Source: Davidsoniella eucalypti (Eukaryota > Ascomycota > Sordariomycetes > Microascales > Ceratocystidaceae). Taken from it: a DNA stretch of 64,000 nucleotides. The notes under the pieces were generated by a model. It was not told where the DNA came from, did no database searches, and saw only the letters and a list, made by a program, of their open reading frames with translations. Made by a program: the position numbers and the translations under genes. This document shows positions 38,138-48,296 of the stretch, piece by piece. How positions within the stretch are numbered: position 1 is the first letter of the stretch; each line of letters begins with the position of its first letter. The DNA lies in assembly GCA_004009845.1 (NCBI GenBank), contig RMBW01000124.1, positions 1-64,000 of the forward strand, read 5' to 3'.

Positions 38138-39659
38138 TCATGTGGGTTGTTTGACAAACGACTGAGGTGCTGAACGTCGATGGAATGACTTACGCTTCCA
38201 GCAACTATCAACGGCATGTTGAACCAGTTCTGCATCTTCCGGTGTTACTGCCCCAATGAAGAAGACTTTGACGTTGTGTTCAATTGTGACTAGCTTGGAG
38301 TAGTTGACGCGGGATTCCTTGGTTATGCGTTCTCCGCGGGCGTGTATGTCTATCCGGACGGGCGGGAAGCCTAGCCGTGGCTCATTGGGAACTGACTTCG
38401 GGCGTTGGCCGTTCTGAACTACGATCCCGTGACGGTCAGGCTTCACACCGCTTTTGCGGCAGCCACGACCTCCATATGTCAGGATTGGACTATCGAGTGT
38501 GAGTGAGCTTGTTAGTTTGAAGACGCCTAGTCGAAGGATAGAAACTCAACTGGACTATGATACTTACACACAAGTACAGTGACCAGAATCATTGGCAACA
38601 ACTACGAAACGTCTGAATCCTACGTAGAACTTCTCTCCGTGAGTATCGACAAATGAGCGTGTATCGGACACTGTCGAAGAGCCGCCGGTTGCACTTTTTC
38701 CGATAGGCTCAGACCAAAGGACTTTGAAGACTTCGCCTGGCTGGAAAGAATTCGAGTTGCACACACGGTATCCTATACAGAAATTAGACACGAGCCCGTC
38801 TTGAAACGTATCTATGATACTCGGATTCCATTTGGAACGAGCAAAATACTTACGCGGGTCCAATACTTCGTAGTCGCCCTCTATGGGCTCTGACGTGATA
38901 TCGTGGGGTTGTGGCTCAAAGTCGAGTATCGGAGTCTGATCGCCATCAATGATATACTCGTCCTGGTCGGTGCCGACATAAAAGTGATCGATAGATTCTA
39001 AGTCAGTGTTAGCAAGCTAAAAGAGCTGACAGGTGAACTCAATGCTAGTACTGTATGTCGGCCGAGCCGCTTACGTAAACCATGACTGGTGCGAAGCGGA
39101 GTAAACAGTGAGCCTGGAATCATGGAAAAAACAAACCATTCTCGAGAAGACTCTGATCGGAATCGGTGGCTGGATAGACGGACTGATAGTCGTCAGATTC
39201 CTTTGGACTGTCTGTGTCGTTTTCTGAATCCGAGTCTGATTCTAGGGTATCTGATGATTGGTTGAAAAGTTGTTAGTCTCAATTTCTATGTTAACAATGC
39301 CTTCACAGGGATAGCTGCTGTAACCGACTGACCATGATCTCTGCGCTTCCCTTTCCCGCGCTTCCGCCGACGTCTTTTTGAAGGCTCTTCGGTTTCGATA
39401 GATGTCGCGGGGTTGGTTGGCGGCGGAGGACTGACATTGTGCTCGCTAGAGACGGCTTCCACGCAATTTGGGGCCCATTCTGTCTCTCTTTCGCCTAAAA
39501 TGTAGATAGAGGGTAGGTATCAGCTTGAGTCCATGTGTCTCGGTGTATACATGTGCGTATAGATCCATCCTGCGACCTACCAAGGTGGTTTTGGCGCTGG
39601 CGATAGTACCGGTTGTATACCTCATGCCAGATCCATTGCCCGTACTGACTCCAAGGCAT
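38138..39659 (-). CDS. DUF6590-domain protein with basic, nuclear-signal-like stretch
   Basis: A fungal protein of unknown function. The proposed exons are 39581-39659, 39333-39494, 39137-39250, 38854-38997, 38568-38772 and 38138-38489, giving 351 residues with all junctions in frame. The C-terminal half (about 165-340) carries the DUF6590 pattern: LDPRYRVC, QPGEVFKVLWSEP, GEKFYVGFRRFVVV, CTCVPILTYGGRG, GVKPDRHGIV, then the RVNYSKLVTIEHNVKV signature of the family. The N-terminus begins with an aromatic block (WSQYGQWIWHEVYNRYY), followed by a very basic run, KRRRRKRGKGKRR (about 66-78), likely a nuclear or nucleic-acid-binding signal, then an acidic Ser/Asp tract. The start is the least certain part, because the frame stays open upstream of 39659 and an earlier exon is possible. 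The 3' end is a simple read-through; splicing at 38193 to 38080 would end the protein almost at once. Confidence 0.82.
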
Positions 39660-40126
39660 GCTCGAGAGCTTGAGAGGCACGTATATAGCGGAAGGGTTGG
39701 TATCCTTGTAGACTGGGGACGGGTCTCCTAGGAGCAACGCAGGCGCTGGTGGGCGCAACAACGGAGATTGAGGTTGATATGGCGATGGAAAGACGAGGTG
39801 GTAGATGTCTATATATGATGTATGGTAATGCGAGTGGGGAAAAAACCAAGAAGAGAAGACTCTGAGGGAAATTGATAGCAGCAGAACAATGTAGAGTATG
39901 GGTAGCCACTGAGCAAGACACTGTTACAGGGAAAAAAGAGAGCGACTCGCAAGACTTGGGCTTGAAAGCAAGTGACGATGTCGATGGAAGAAATATGCAA
40001 AGGGCAATAGAGAGGAGAAAAAGAAAGAAAGAGGAAGCGACGAGGTGCGCGGGGTGCATATAGAGTTATAGTACTTTGAGAACGCCAGGAAAGACAGAAA
40101 CTTGAAGAAAAAAAGACAAAGGACCT

Positions 40127-40133
40127 CTTTATA
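40127..40133 (-). promoter_or_regulatory. Possible TATA box of the DUF6590 gene
   Basis: TATAAAG on the minus strand, about 470 bp upstream of the chosen ATG and about 70 bp upstream of an ATG at 40059. If used, it implies a long leader or an unrecognised first exon. Confidence 0.35.
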
Positions 40134-40478
40134 GATTGTTTAGCTCTTGTCCCTCAAGCTGCAGTAATCAGAAGTCAGGCGGTGGGCACTAGGTTGCATC
40201 TCCGATGTAGTATAATGGACGAAGCAGCATCCTATCATATGCTATCCTATCCTAGTCGATAGGCGGTTAGCCTGTAGCATATGCAATGCAGTGTGCTATA
40301 GTTGTATAAAGAGTGTGTAGCGAGACAAAGAGAGAGAACAGTCCTTGTAGCAGCAGCAGCTGGTAGTAGTAATAGACATTTTGAGCGCCGAAGAATAAAA
40401 GAGCAAAACATCAAGTTAGGCAAGCCTAGAGCCATCCATCCGGGTTGGCTTACACCTGGGGTATGGCGATGTGATATT

Positions 40479-40500
40479 AGAAAATAGAAAATAGAAAATA
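40479..40500. repeat. (AGAAAAT)3 tandem repeat
   Basis: Three exact 7-bp units plus one extra A. Confidence 0.9.
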
Positions 40501-40978
40501 TAACACTGCGATATGCAGACTGCTGGCTGTCAAGTACCTCACAGTGAAACCAAACTATTTGCCTTGACAGGGTTCTTGTACCAAGTACATGCACTAAAAG
40601 CTGCACTAGATACAGTGGTCAGGATTAGGCATTTGTGTGGTTTGCCTTAAAGATGGCGGGATAGAAGCGCTAGAAACAAACACAAACAATGGATACAGAA
40701 CAAACAGAGGCTAAACACTGAGGCTGGCACCTTAAAAGGCTACGTATGGGGTCTGTTGCCTTTCTCGTGGCCAGGTCGAATTGCGTGCTCTAGCATAGCA
40801 AGCTGTGAATGCAGACACTATTTCCCTGTGTTTCAGAGATCAGAGACAGAAGCGGTGACCAGTGAAAACTACGTGCGCGTTAGCCAGCCTTGTCGATCTT
40901 TCCTTTGCGGCTCCCATAACCCGATATTCGCAACGCAGCCTGACCCAACCATAACAACCCCGCCGTGATGTTGGTCAC

Positions 40979-43900
40979 ATGATGACCCGAGCAAAGAATG
41001 GCCCCGATGAGCGCTCCGTCGACAGTCCAATCCCGCTGCGCTCCAATGCCGTCCCGGACCCGACGGTTCCCAGCACTCCGAACCAGCCATGGATGCCGCC
41101 CGCCGATGATGCTGCCGAAGGCGGGCCATCGCTCAAGATGCCCTATCACAGCCCGTCGCTGGCAAATGCCCGGAACGGCCCATTCAAGTTTACCGTCGAC
41201 AGCGACAGCGACACCGGCCAGGAGACAGACGTGCCCCGCGGAGTTACCCCGCGAGCCATCATCGCGAGAAAGCGCCACGGGTCTACTAGCGGGATCGGCC
41301 GCAACCCTTCTATCAATCAGGTCTTGAAGTCCGATCAGAGACAGACAGGCCCGTTCCGGCCACCGTCATCTCGTCGGAATTCAGAGCTGGCCCCGCCGCC
41401 ACCTCCGCCTCCTCCACTTGATGGCAAGAGCATCACCCCGCCAACCGTCAACAACACTAGGCCTGTACCAACTGGCCCGAGCTCTTCACCACCACCTCCG
41501 CCGCCGCCCCCATTTTCAGGCGGGCTCGGAATCTCACTTCACGATACATCTGCCCCGGCCTCTGGAAACCCGACAGAAAGATCGTCCGTTGCAAATCTTC
41601 CGCCAAGACATACCAGCGATGCCCGGATCAAGGAGTTTATTGTCCCGCCACCACAACCTCCTCCTCGTCCGCCTTTGATCTCACCGGATAGACCCGGAGC
41701 GCCTTCACCTGATGGGAAGCTCAGCGGTCTCACATCTTCCGGATCTCATTTTGTGCCGCCACCCCCTCCTTCTGGACCCCCAACTCGTAAATCTCAGTCT
41801 CAGGACTCACCACAGCCGCTACCTCCCCCAACTCCGCCTATATCGAACTTGAAAACCGGGCAGCCCTCCACCAACAACCCTGAAATACCTCCTCCACCTA
41901 CGCATTTTGGCGCCCATCCCGCTGTATTGACTCCACCCCCGTCAGTACTACCTTCTAATAGTGGACGACCCTCAGGCGCTCAGTCACTACCCTTTAGTCC
42001 TCCGAGTCACCCTCCAAGTGTACTGCCAAATTATCTTCGTGATGATTCAACTCCCACACCTCGTCCGCTAAATCGGAATCTACCACCGTCAGCACCTCCT
42101 TTGCCCTCTCCCACAGAATCTCAAAATTATACATCAACATTACAACCTGAACCACAACCACAACCACCACCACCTCCTCCTCCTCCTCCACCTACTGGTC
42201 TACATTCTTTAGACTCTAGTATAAATCATCATATGCCACGACCACCGCCTCCACCTGGCCGCAGTATCGATCAAAACCATACTCGGGATTTAATATTAAC
42301 ACATTCACCCGAATCTTCCTTGAAATACCCAACACCACATTCAATACCACCGCCTCCCCCATCTAATGATGGCACAGGCACAGGCACCGCAAGAGCTAAG
42401 GGCTCTGTTCCTCCACCGCCTCCACCACCTCGTGATGATCGCCTGGTCCCACCACCACCGCCGCCTTTAAACCCACGTGATTCATATACGACCTACGAAT
42501 ATGACGAAATCGATGAGATGCGGAAACATGAAGACTACAGCTTCCCACCAAAAGGTCCGGCTGTAGGAAGTGAGCCATCAGCAGCCCAAGTCATGACCCG
42601 TATCGAAAGCCTTGTGGCCAAGGATGAACAACAAGAAGAATCCGCCATCGAACCTAGACCACGAAGCTCTTCCATGGTGAACGTGGATAAAGCTACAGCG
42701 CTATGGAAAGAATTGAAGACAAGCCGTATGGCCATCTATGATCTTCGAGGTGAAATGGCTAAGCAACGTCGAAATCTCAAGATCCTTCGTCAAAAAGAGG
42801 CAGATTCCTGTTTTGAGTTGGTTAGTTTTATCAAGTCTGGCCGCAATAACGCCGATGCCATTGATATTGATTACAATGCCAAAGTTGAGCGATTATTTGT
42901 TAATCTTCAAACGGCTAGATCATCCTTCCAAACTGCACAAGCTGCTTATGATAGCCAAGAAGTCAATTTGGATAGTCTAGAAGAAGAAATTGAGATCCAC
43001 GAGACACGATTCTTCAGTCATGTCAGCGGCAAAGCAGTCAAGAGCACACCAACTGAAACGAAGCCCAACCCCAAGGTCAAAAGTACGGCTGTCGTGCCTA
43101 CGGATCTACTAGAGATAACTGGGGAAATCCGCATGCCAAAGCTTCCCGATGCATATGTGATGCTTGAAGACTTGGTGGCGGAGTACAACTACTGTTTTGA
43201 AGAGCTCCACGACCTTGTTTCTACCTACTGGCAGGTGTATGACGACGTTGAGAAAAAGACGTCTTTGAACCCGTCGTTTGTGCCAGATGAGTTTGATAAA
43301 GAACTCTTAGATACCTTTCACGATGACAAGAAGAAGTTGGAAGCCAGCCATGACAAGGCTCGTCAGGATGTCAACAAGCAGATATGTCTCTGTATCGAGA
43401 AGAAACAAATGCCAGACATCGGCTTTATTCCCCATGACATCATGTTCGTCTTGGCAGACAGATTTCACCAATATTTCCACCCCTGGCTACGAAGTCAATC
43501 ATGCGGCATAGTAGATGTGAGAACTACTACTAACTTGGAGTTAATAACGCCCAAGTCTGATAAAGAGTGCGAAAACCTACTTCTTTACCCTTTTCTAGCG
43601 GCACCAGACTGGAATCCAAAAGGGCTAAATAGCTTAGTTCCGCCTAAACCCAGCCATGAGGACACGGACAATACTACAGAACCTCCATTACCGGTCAACC
43701 CTTATCGAAAGCAGTATCCGCTTGCATCCATTAGTAGCTTGGTCGAACGACACATGAAGTCCGAGCCACCACCTCAAAAGTTAGGTGATGGGAAACCCGT
43801 TGGAAACTGGTATCTCACAACAGTGTGGATGGAACATCACTTGCGATCTTCCTCTTTTCAGGCCTTGCTTCTTGAAAATGAGTACTATGGCCTCGTATCT

Positions 43901-44200
43901 GAAATGCCGAATTCGAAACTACTAAACCATAGGGCTTGGGAGAAGAGTGTCTTGCCAAAATGGTACAATGACGATACTCGATTAGGGCTTTTGGATAACG
44001 GTTCAATGCCCTGTCCGATAACACCACCACTTTCCGAAGTCGAATTTAGGCCAAACTTTAATCCGTCTGAGGCGTCTGTGTGTTCTCACCGATCACCCGA
44101 AAACGATTCTAGTCATGGCGGTGTCCGGTTTGATGCGGGCGATAACGCTAGTAACTTGCATATGCCGGATTTCGGTGATGAGAAGGCAACGGAGGAATAG
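40979..44200 (+). CDS. Large proline-rich, coiled-coil protein of unknown function
   Basis: A single uninterrupted frame of 1073 residues. Residues 1-130 are a low-complexity, Ser/Pro-rich head. Residues 130-500 hold at least nine polyproline tracts (about 139-146, 171-178, 223-232, 260-264, 396-405, 421-426, 457-461, 478-484 and 491-496) separated by Ser/Thr/Pro linkers, the type of sequence that binds profilin, SH3 or WW domains. Residues 565-680 look like a long coiled coil (ALWKELKTSRMAIYDLRGEM, then QKEAD, NLQTARSSFQTAQAAYD, SLEEEIEIHE). Residues 710-1000 form a more globular, Trp/Tyr-containing part (LEDLVAEYNYCFEELHDL, GNWYLTTVWMEHHLRSSSFQ, WEKSVLPKWYNDD). The architecture resembles an actin or polarity scaffold, with an FH1-like region, but no FH2, WH2 or other named domain is recognisable, so the role is inference. 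The first two codons are both ATG. A coding bias toward C-ending codons supports a real gene. Confidence 0.9.
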   Translation: MMTRAKNGPDERSVDSPIPLRSNAVPDPTVPSTPNQPWMPPADDAAEGGPSLKMPYHSPSLANARNGPFKFTVDSDSDTGQETDVPRGVTPRAIIARKRHGSTSGIGRNPSINQVLKSDQRQTGPFRPPSSRRNSELAPPPPPPPPLDGKSITPPTVNNTRPVPTGPSSSPPPPPPPPFSGGLGISLHDTSAPASGNPTERSSVANLPPRHTSDARIKEFIVPPPQPPPRPPLISPDRPGAPSPDGKLSGLTSSGSHFVPPPPPSGPPTRKSQSQDSPQPLPPPTPPISNLKTGQPSTNNPEIPPPPTHFGAHPAVLTPPPSVLPSNSGRPSGAQSLPFSPPSHPPSVLPNYLRDDSTPTPRPLNRNLPPSAPPLPSPTESQNYTSTLQPEPQPQPPPPPPPPPPTGLHSLDSSINHHMPRPPPPPGRSIDQNHTRDLILTHSPESSLKYPTPHSIPPPPPSNDGTGTGTARAKGSVPPPPPPPRDDRLVPPPPPPLNPRDSYTTYEYDEIDEMRKHEDYSFPPKGPAVGSEPSAAQVMTRIESLVAKDEQQEESAIEPRPRSSSMVNVDKATALWKELKTSRMAIYDLRGEMAKQRRNLKILRQKEADSCFELVSFIKSGRNNADAIDIDYNAKVERLFVNLQTARSSFQTAQAAYDSQEVNLDSLEEEIEIHETRFFSHVSGKAVKSTPTETKPNPKVKSTAVVPTDLLEITGEIRMPKLPDAYVMLEDLVAEYNYCFEELHDLVSTYWQVYDDVEKKTSLNPSFVPDEFDKELLDTFHDDKKKLEASHDKARQDVNKQICLCIEKKQMPDIGFIPHDIMFVLADRFHQYFHPWLRSQSCGIVDVRTTTNLELITPKSDKECENLLLYPFLAAPDWNPKGLNSLVPPKPSHEDTDNTTEPPLPVNPYRKQYPLASISSLVERHMKSEPPPQKLGDGKPVGNWYLTTVWMEHHLRSSSFQALLLENEYYGLVSEMPNSKLLNHRAWEKSVLPKWYNDDTRLGLLDNGSMPCPITPPLSEVEFRPNFNPSEASVCSHRSPENDSSHGGVRFDAGDNASNLHMPDFGDEKATEE

Positions 44201-44469
44201 ATAAAAACCAGCAATATGCATAAATAGCTTAGTCATCAGTTGAAGCTTGGGCAAGGCGATCTCATAGATAGGCATATAATTCAAAAATATCGAACGAATA
44301 GGTAACAACAGTGGTGAAAACAACGGAGCTAAGGTATAAAGAAAGAGCACAAAAGCTATCATAGTAGTCGGTGCTATTTGCCATGGCCGAACAGGAAGGA
44401 AATATTGTGCCAATAATCCATTAATCCCATTTGTTTTTTACACAAAAAATGAGCCGTAGCTAGAACACG

Positions 44470-44481
44470 CTAACCCTAACC
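44470..44481. repeat. Interstitial telomere-like motif CTAACCCTAACC
   Basis: Nearly two CCCTAA units. A similar CTAACCCTAACCC lies at 50918-50930, on the other side of the P450 gene. Confidence 0.5.
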
Positions 44482-45540
44482 TGCAAGAACTGCGAGAAAT
44501 CATGGGAAACCATTGATTATTTGAAAACAAAAAGCTACTAGTTCAAATGTACGTTCCGATTTATCTGTAATATAGCATGAATCTAGTAACTACATAGAAT
44601 ATACAATGGTGAAAAAGTTGAAAAAGGCAAGTATATAAAGCCCTATAATGCAACGCTAACTCGTAGTGACATCATGCTATATTTCTTTTGTTCTTTGACA
44701 TATAAGATACTGCTTTCAGATATCAATCATTTTACACTTTTTTTCAAAACTGCGTATGCCACTTCGTATCGTATTGCAATAAAGCCTACTATAACCAACT
44801 GCAATACCGCATCATATCTTATCGCAATACCCCGGGTGACTTGATTGGATCGGTTGATTTTTGCCCTTATAGCAAGCAGCCTTGCTCTTGGATTTGCCAA
44901 CTCATTATATTATCCATCACAGCACATTTCATTATTGCACTACACACTTTCTATATTAGAATCAAGTTTTTTTTTTTTTTTTTTTTGACATGTTCCATTA
45001 TAATTCGTGGCCCCGTCTTCACTTTTCTTAGCCTCATCAATAAAGCAAATAGTGGACAAAGCAACCGGCACATATTAGGTAGTTCGGTGTATGTTCTAGG
45101 GATATTTGAGAATCTTTGTGCAATCTTGGATTGAATTTGCATGTCAGTCGTCTATATCTTCTTGTAGGATATATTGGGGGACTACAGGGTCGCCGTGATA
45201 CCTTTTTAGGCTTCGGGCATTCATCTAGCGAGCATAGTTGTAGGAAAATCAACGGCTCTTTTTTTCTTTTTTTAGCATGCTCTTTTTACGTGATTAGTCG
45301 CATACAGAATAGGAAGCAAATGAGCGGGAGAAAAAGAAATATTAAAAAAACGTTTTTTTTTCTTTTCAACGGAGTAAAGGCTCTATGTATACAGTGTCTC
45401 TGGGTGCTTGATTGGCACTGTTGTTGGTTGTATCGATGTACATGCCAAAAATCGAGGGTAAAGTCAAGTGTGACGAAGTATAAAAACCAGGGTGAGATAA
45501 ATAAAAGTGCGGCTGGTATAGTGGGCCAACTCTGAAATTT

Positions 45541-45577
45541 GTATTTGTATTTGTATTTGTATTTTGTATTTGTCTTT
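45541..45577. repeat. (GTATTT)n simple repeat
   Basis: Three exact GTATTT units, one with an extra T, another exact unit and a GTCTTT variant. Confidence 0.9.
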
Positions 45578-48296
45578 GTCTATTCTTCTCGATCATGAAC
45601 CTTAAGATCCATCGTGACGTCAAACCTTTTTCAAGGACCAACCGATTGGCAAAGTTCTAAACCCCTCCCTGCCCTCCTTCTGTTGATGAGAAGATAACGG
45701 AGAGATGAATCAGAAAAAATTGGCAAAAACTGACTATGAGAGCAAAGGATGCACTAATCATTAGAATTTCTCGATTCAGCGATAAAATCTTCTCAATAAG
45801 ATAAATCATCTATAAAAAAAAGCACACGATCCCAGGTCCCCATTTCATAGTCTATTTGATTTGGTTATATTTAACGTCTACCTAAATCACCAGGATCATA
45901 CGACGCCCAAGGTTGGCTTCCTCAAAACAAGACATTCGATCAACAGCCTTGTTTAACCCTAAGGATGGTCTTGGTTCAGATGCAGCTGGGGCAAAACCAC
46001 TACTGAAGTCCACTATGCCTATGGTATTGCGTCTACAAAGTTCTGCAGAAGCTTAGATGCCATAGTAACCATACTGTTCTAAGAGTATCTTAGGCTCCAT
46101 TTCCACCTTGGTGTGGTATTTACTATGTAAGCTGAGTCTGTTCTTGTGTTTGCCCCCCTCCATCTCGGCTATGTGTAGAAATGCCAGTTTTCGACTTGCT
46201 TTCGATGAGACGAAAAGCAGTCGTTTTTTTAATCTCCACCTGCAAGCGCTTTTGTTTGGGATCCATCAGTGGAAAAAAACGTGACCTTGGATCGAGACCG
46301 CTCTTTTTATTTCTTGTCTTGTTTCTAGTTTTTGTTCCATCATACGCCAATGTGCGGTCAGATGCGTTCTTTTTTGTCGGTTTAAAGAAGAGGGGGGAGA
46401 GAAAGGAAGCCTGTTTTCTCTTAATCTTTTTCTTTTTCGTTTCCACGGTTCGAAGTCCGTTTGGAGAGACGGAGATAGAAATCACAGTATACAGAGTAGG
46501 CTTCATTGCTGACCTATCGATATCACATCCCCCTCCAGCATCAAGTATAAACAAAAGACGATAAGCTGATCGAAATGTATACAGATGTCTGCATCTACGC
46601 CAGCCAGTGATGAAGAAAAACAGCCACACAAGCCTTCTTCGCTTGTCTTGGCCCGCCTTCCACCTCTACCGTCCACCCTCCTATTCGTTTTACCGAGCCA
46701 CTCAGAAGAGGAGCAAGACCCATCACGACGCCTATTGGACGCTGCCAGGCAAACTCGGCATATATCCGCTATGGTACAGATGGGCTAGCTGCAGCAACTG
46801 CACCACAAGAACACCTATAGGCACTCCTCCACGCACCACTTCGCCATATCATATTCCCTCTCCATGGCTCTATATATGTAGGCTCGGCTGCTACATGTCC
46901 TTTTCTATATTGCCGGCGTCTGCCTGGTGGATCTGCTTACTGTCGGCTCATTTTCTCCTTCGGAACCGGGGTTCCCAGCAAGACATCATGGTACGTACTA
47001 ACACCACCAGAATGGCCATACGGAAATCCGGTATTTGTATTTGGCATTTGGTATTTTGTACAGCTAGTCTTAGTCTTACATGATACCACATGTTTGCACA
47101 ACGGTCTAATTATATGTCAACCGGCTGTTCCAAAGCAGCCCAAAATACCGCAAAATACTACAGCCAGCCAGACCAGACCAGCAAGCGCCTACAATAACAC
47201 GAGCCCTTGATGCGTTGACATGCAGGCCACATCCCACATGCATAGCATCAATGTATCACATCCGGCCTGTCTTGATTGCTAAAAGCCAAAATGCGTGTGC
47301 ACATACAGATATGCAGGCAAGTTTGCGTGACTGTTTCAGTATCACTGATATGCTGCCCAAGTTCTTATATATCAGGCAGGGAATCTTATTCTCCCATAAT
47401 AAATAATAAGCAAAAGAAAAAAAAGAGCTGTCCACCGTTTCTCTCTTTTTTTTTTATCCGCTCAAGAAAGACGAAACGAACCAGTCAAAGCTACACACTT
47501 CGGAGCTTTTGCTGTAGGAGTCCTCAGTAGGCACTGTAGTTTCCCTTGCAGATATCGCTCCAAGCTGCAAGCTGCATCCCGTCTATCATATTTCTCAGTA
47601 TGTGGTTTGTTGGTTCTCCTCTGTATCTCTGCATCCCCCCCACTGGAGAGAAGGACGGATAGCCGAGGAGTTTAGCGAAGCATTCATGTATGTTCAAAGA
47701 TCTGCTATTCGGTTTCAAGCCAAACTAGGAATCAGCTGTGCTCGGCTCTTCTTGCTAGTGCTACCTTCACGACTAGGAATACATATAGATGTACAGATAT
47801 ATACCGATCTGATCACTTGCAGAGCTCCAGTGTTAGTCTTACAGATCTGTATCTGTATATACAAATACTAAGACTTGTAGATGCGAAAGAGGATATGGCA
47901 GTAAAGAGGCGAATCCGGTCACTCTGGTCTAACCTTTATTGAACTCTTCGGCCTTTACCCGATATCCTGGGTTTTTTTTGGGGTTTGCTGAGCAAAACAC
48001 AAAACCAAAAGCTTAATAATCCATGAGGCAATTCATAGACCTCCAATATAAGTAGTTTAGTGTCAGCAGATGTCATCTTATTTTTGTTTCTTTGGGTACA
48101 TAGGCAACCCTTGCGTTATAATTAAAATCACAATAACATATCGGTGAGGGTGCTCAGATCTACCCAAAGTTAGATGTTGTCTCTCGGTCTTTATTAATAG
48201 CACGAGAGGAAGATATATTATTCCTTATACTAACCATATAATTACAATTACAATTAATTAAAACCCCCACAATATATTGCATCATAGACCCCCCAT

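Larger units (their letters stand above)
39660..40978. promoter_or_regulatory. Divergent promoter region (DUF6590 gene / proline-rich protein gene)
   Basis: A 1.3-kb interval between divergent genes. It carries a TATAAAG on the minus strand at 40127-40133 and an AGAAAAT triplet repeat at 40479-40500. A minus-strand frame at 39622-40059 begins with a signal-like hydrophobic run but is T-rich leader-type sequence in a different frame from the DUF6590 protein. Confidence 0.45.
44201..48296. other. Intergenic, no supportable gene
   Basis: AT-rich DNA with a T20 run at 44967-44986, a CTAACCCTAACC telomere-like motif at 44470-44481 and a GTATTT repeat at 45541-45577. Frames at 46585-46788 and 46607-47083 (plus) overlap each other and have no recognisable motif; I do not accept either as a gene. 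Confidence 0.5.

Noticed and set aside
39075..39113. A 39-bp candidate exon within the DUF6590 gene with perfect splice-like ends
   Set aside because: Using it would require an intron of only 23 bases, too short to be spliced; skipping it keeps the frame with a 139-bp intron.
39622..40059. Minus-strand frame of 145 codons with a hydrophobic, signal-like start
   Set aside because: It overlaps the DUF6590 first exon in another frame; its sequence is typical of a T-rich leader, and no family is recognisable.
45116..45535. Plus-strand frame of 139 codons
   Set aside because: Composition is that of AT-rich intergenic DNA with T-runs translated as Phe; no motif. Its start is a plausible ATG but nothing else supports it.
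46585..47083. Two overlapping plus-strand frames (67 and 158 codons)
   Set aside because: They use different frames over the same DNA, have no motif and no codon bias; neither is supportable as a gene.
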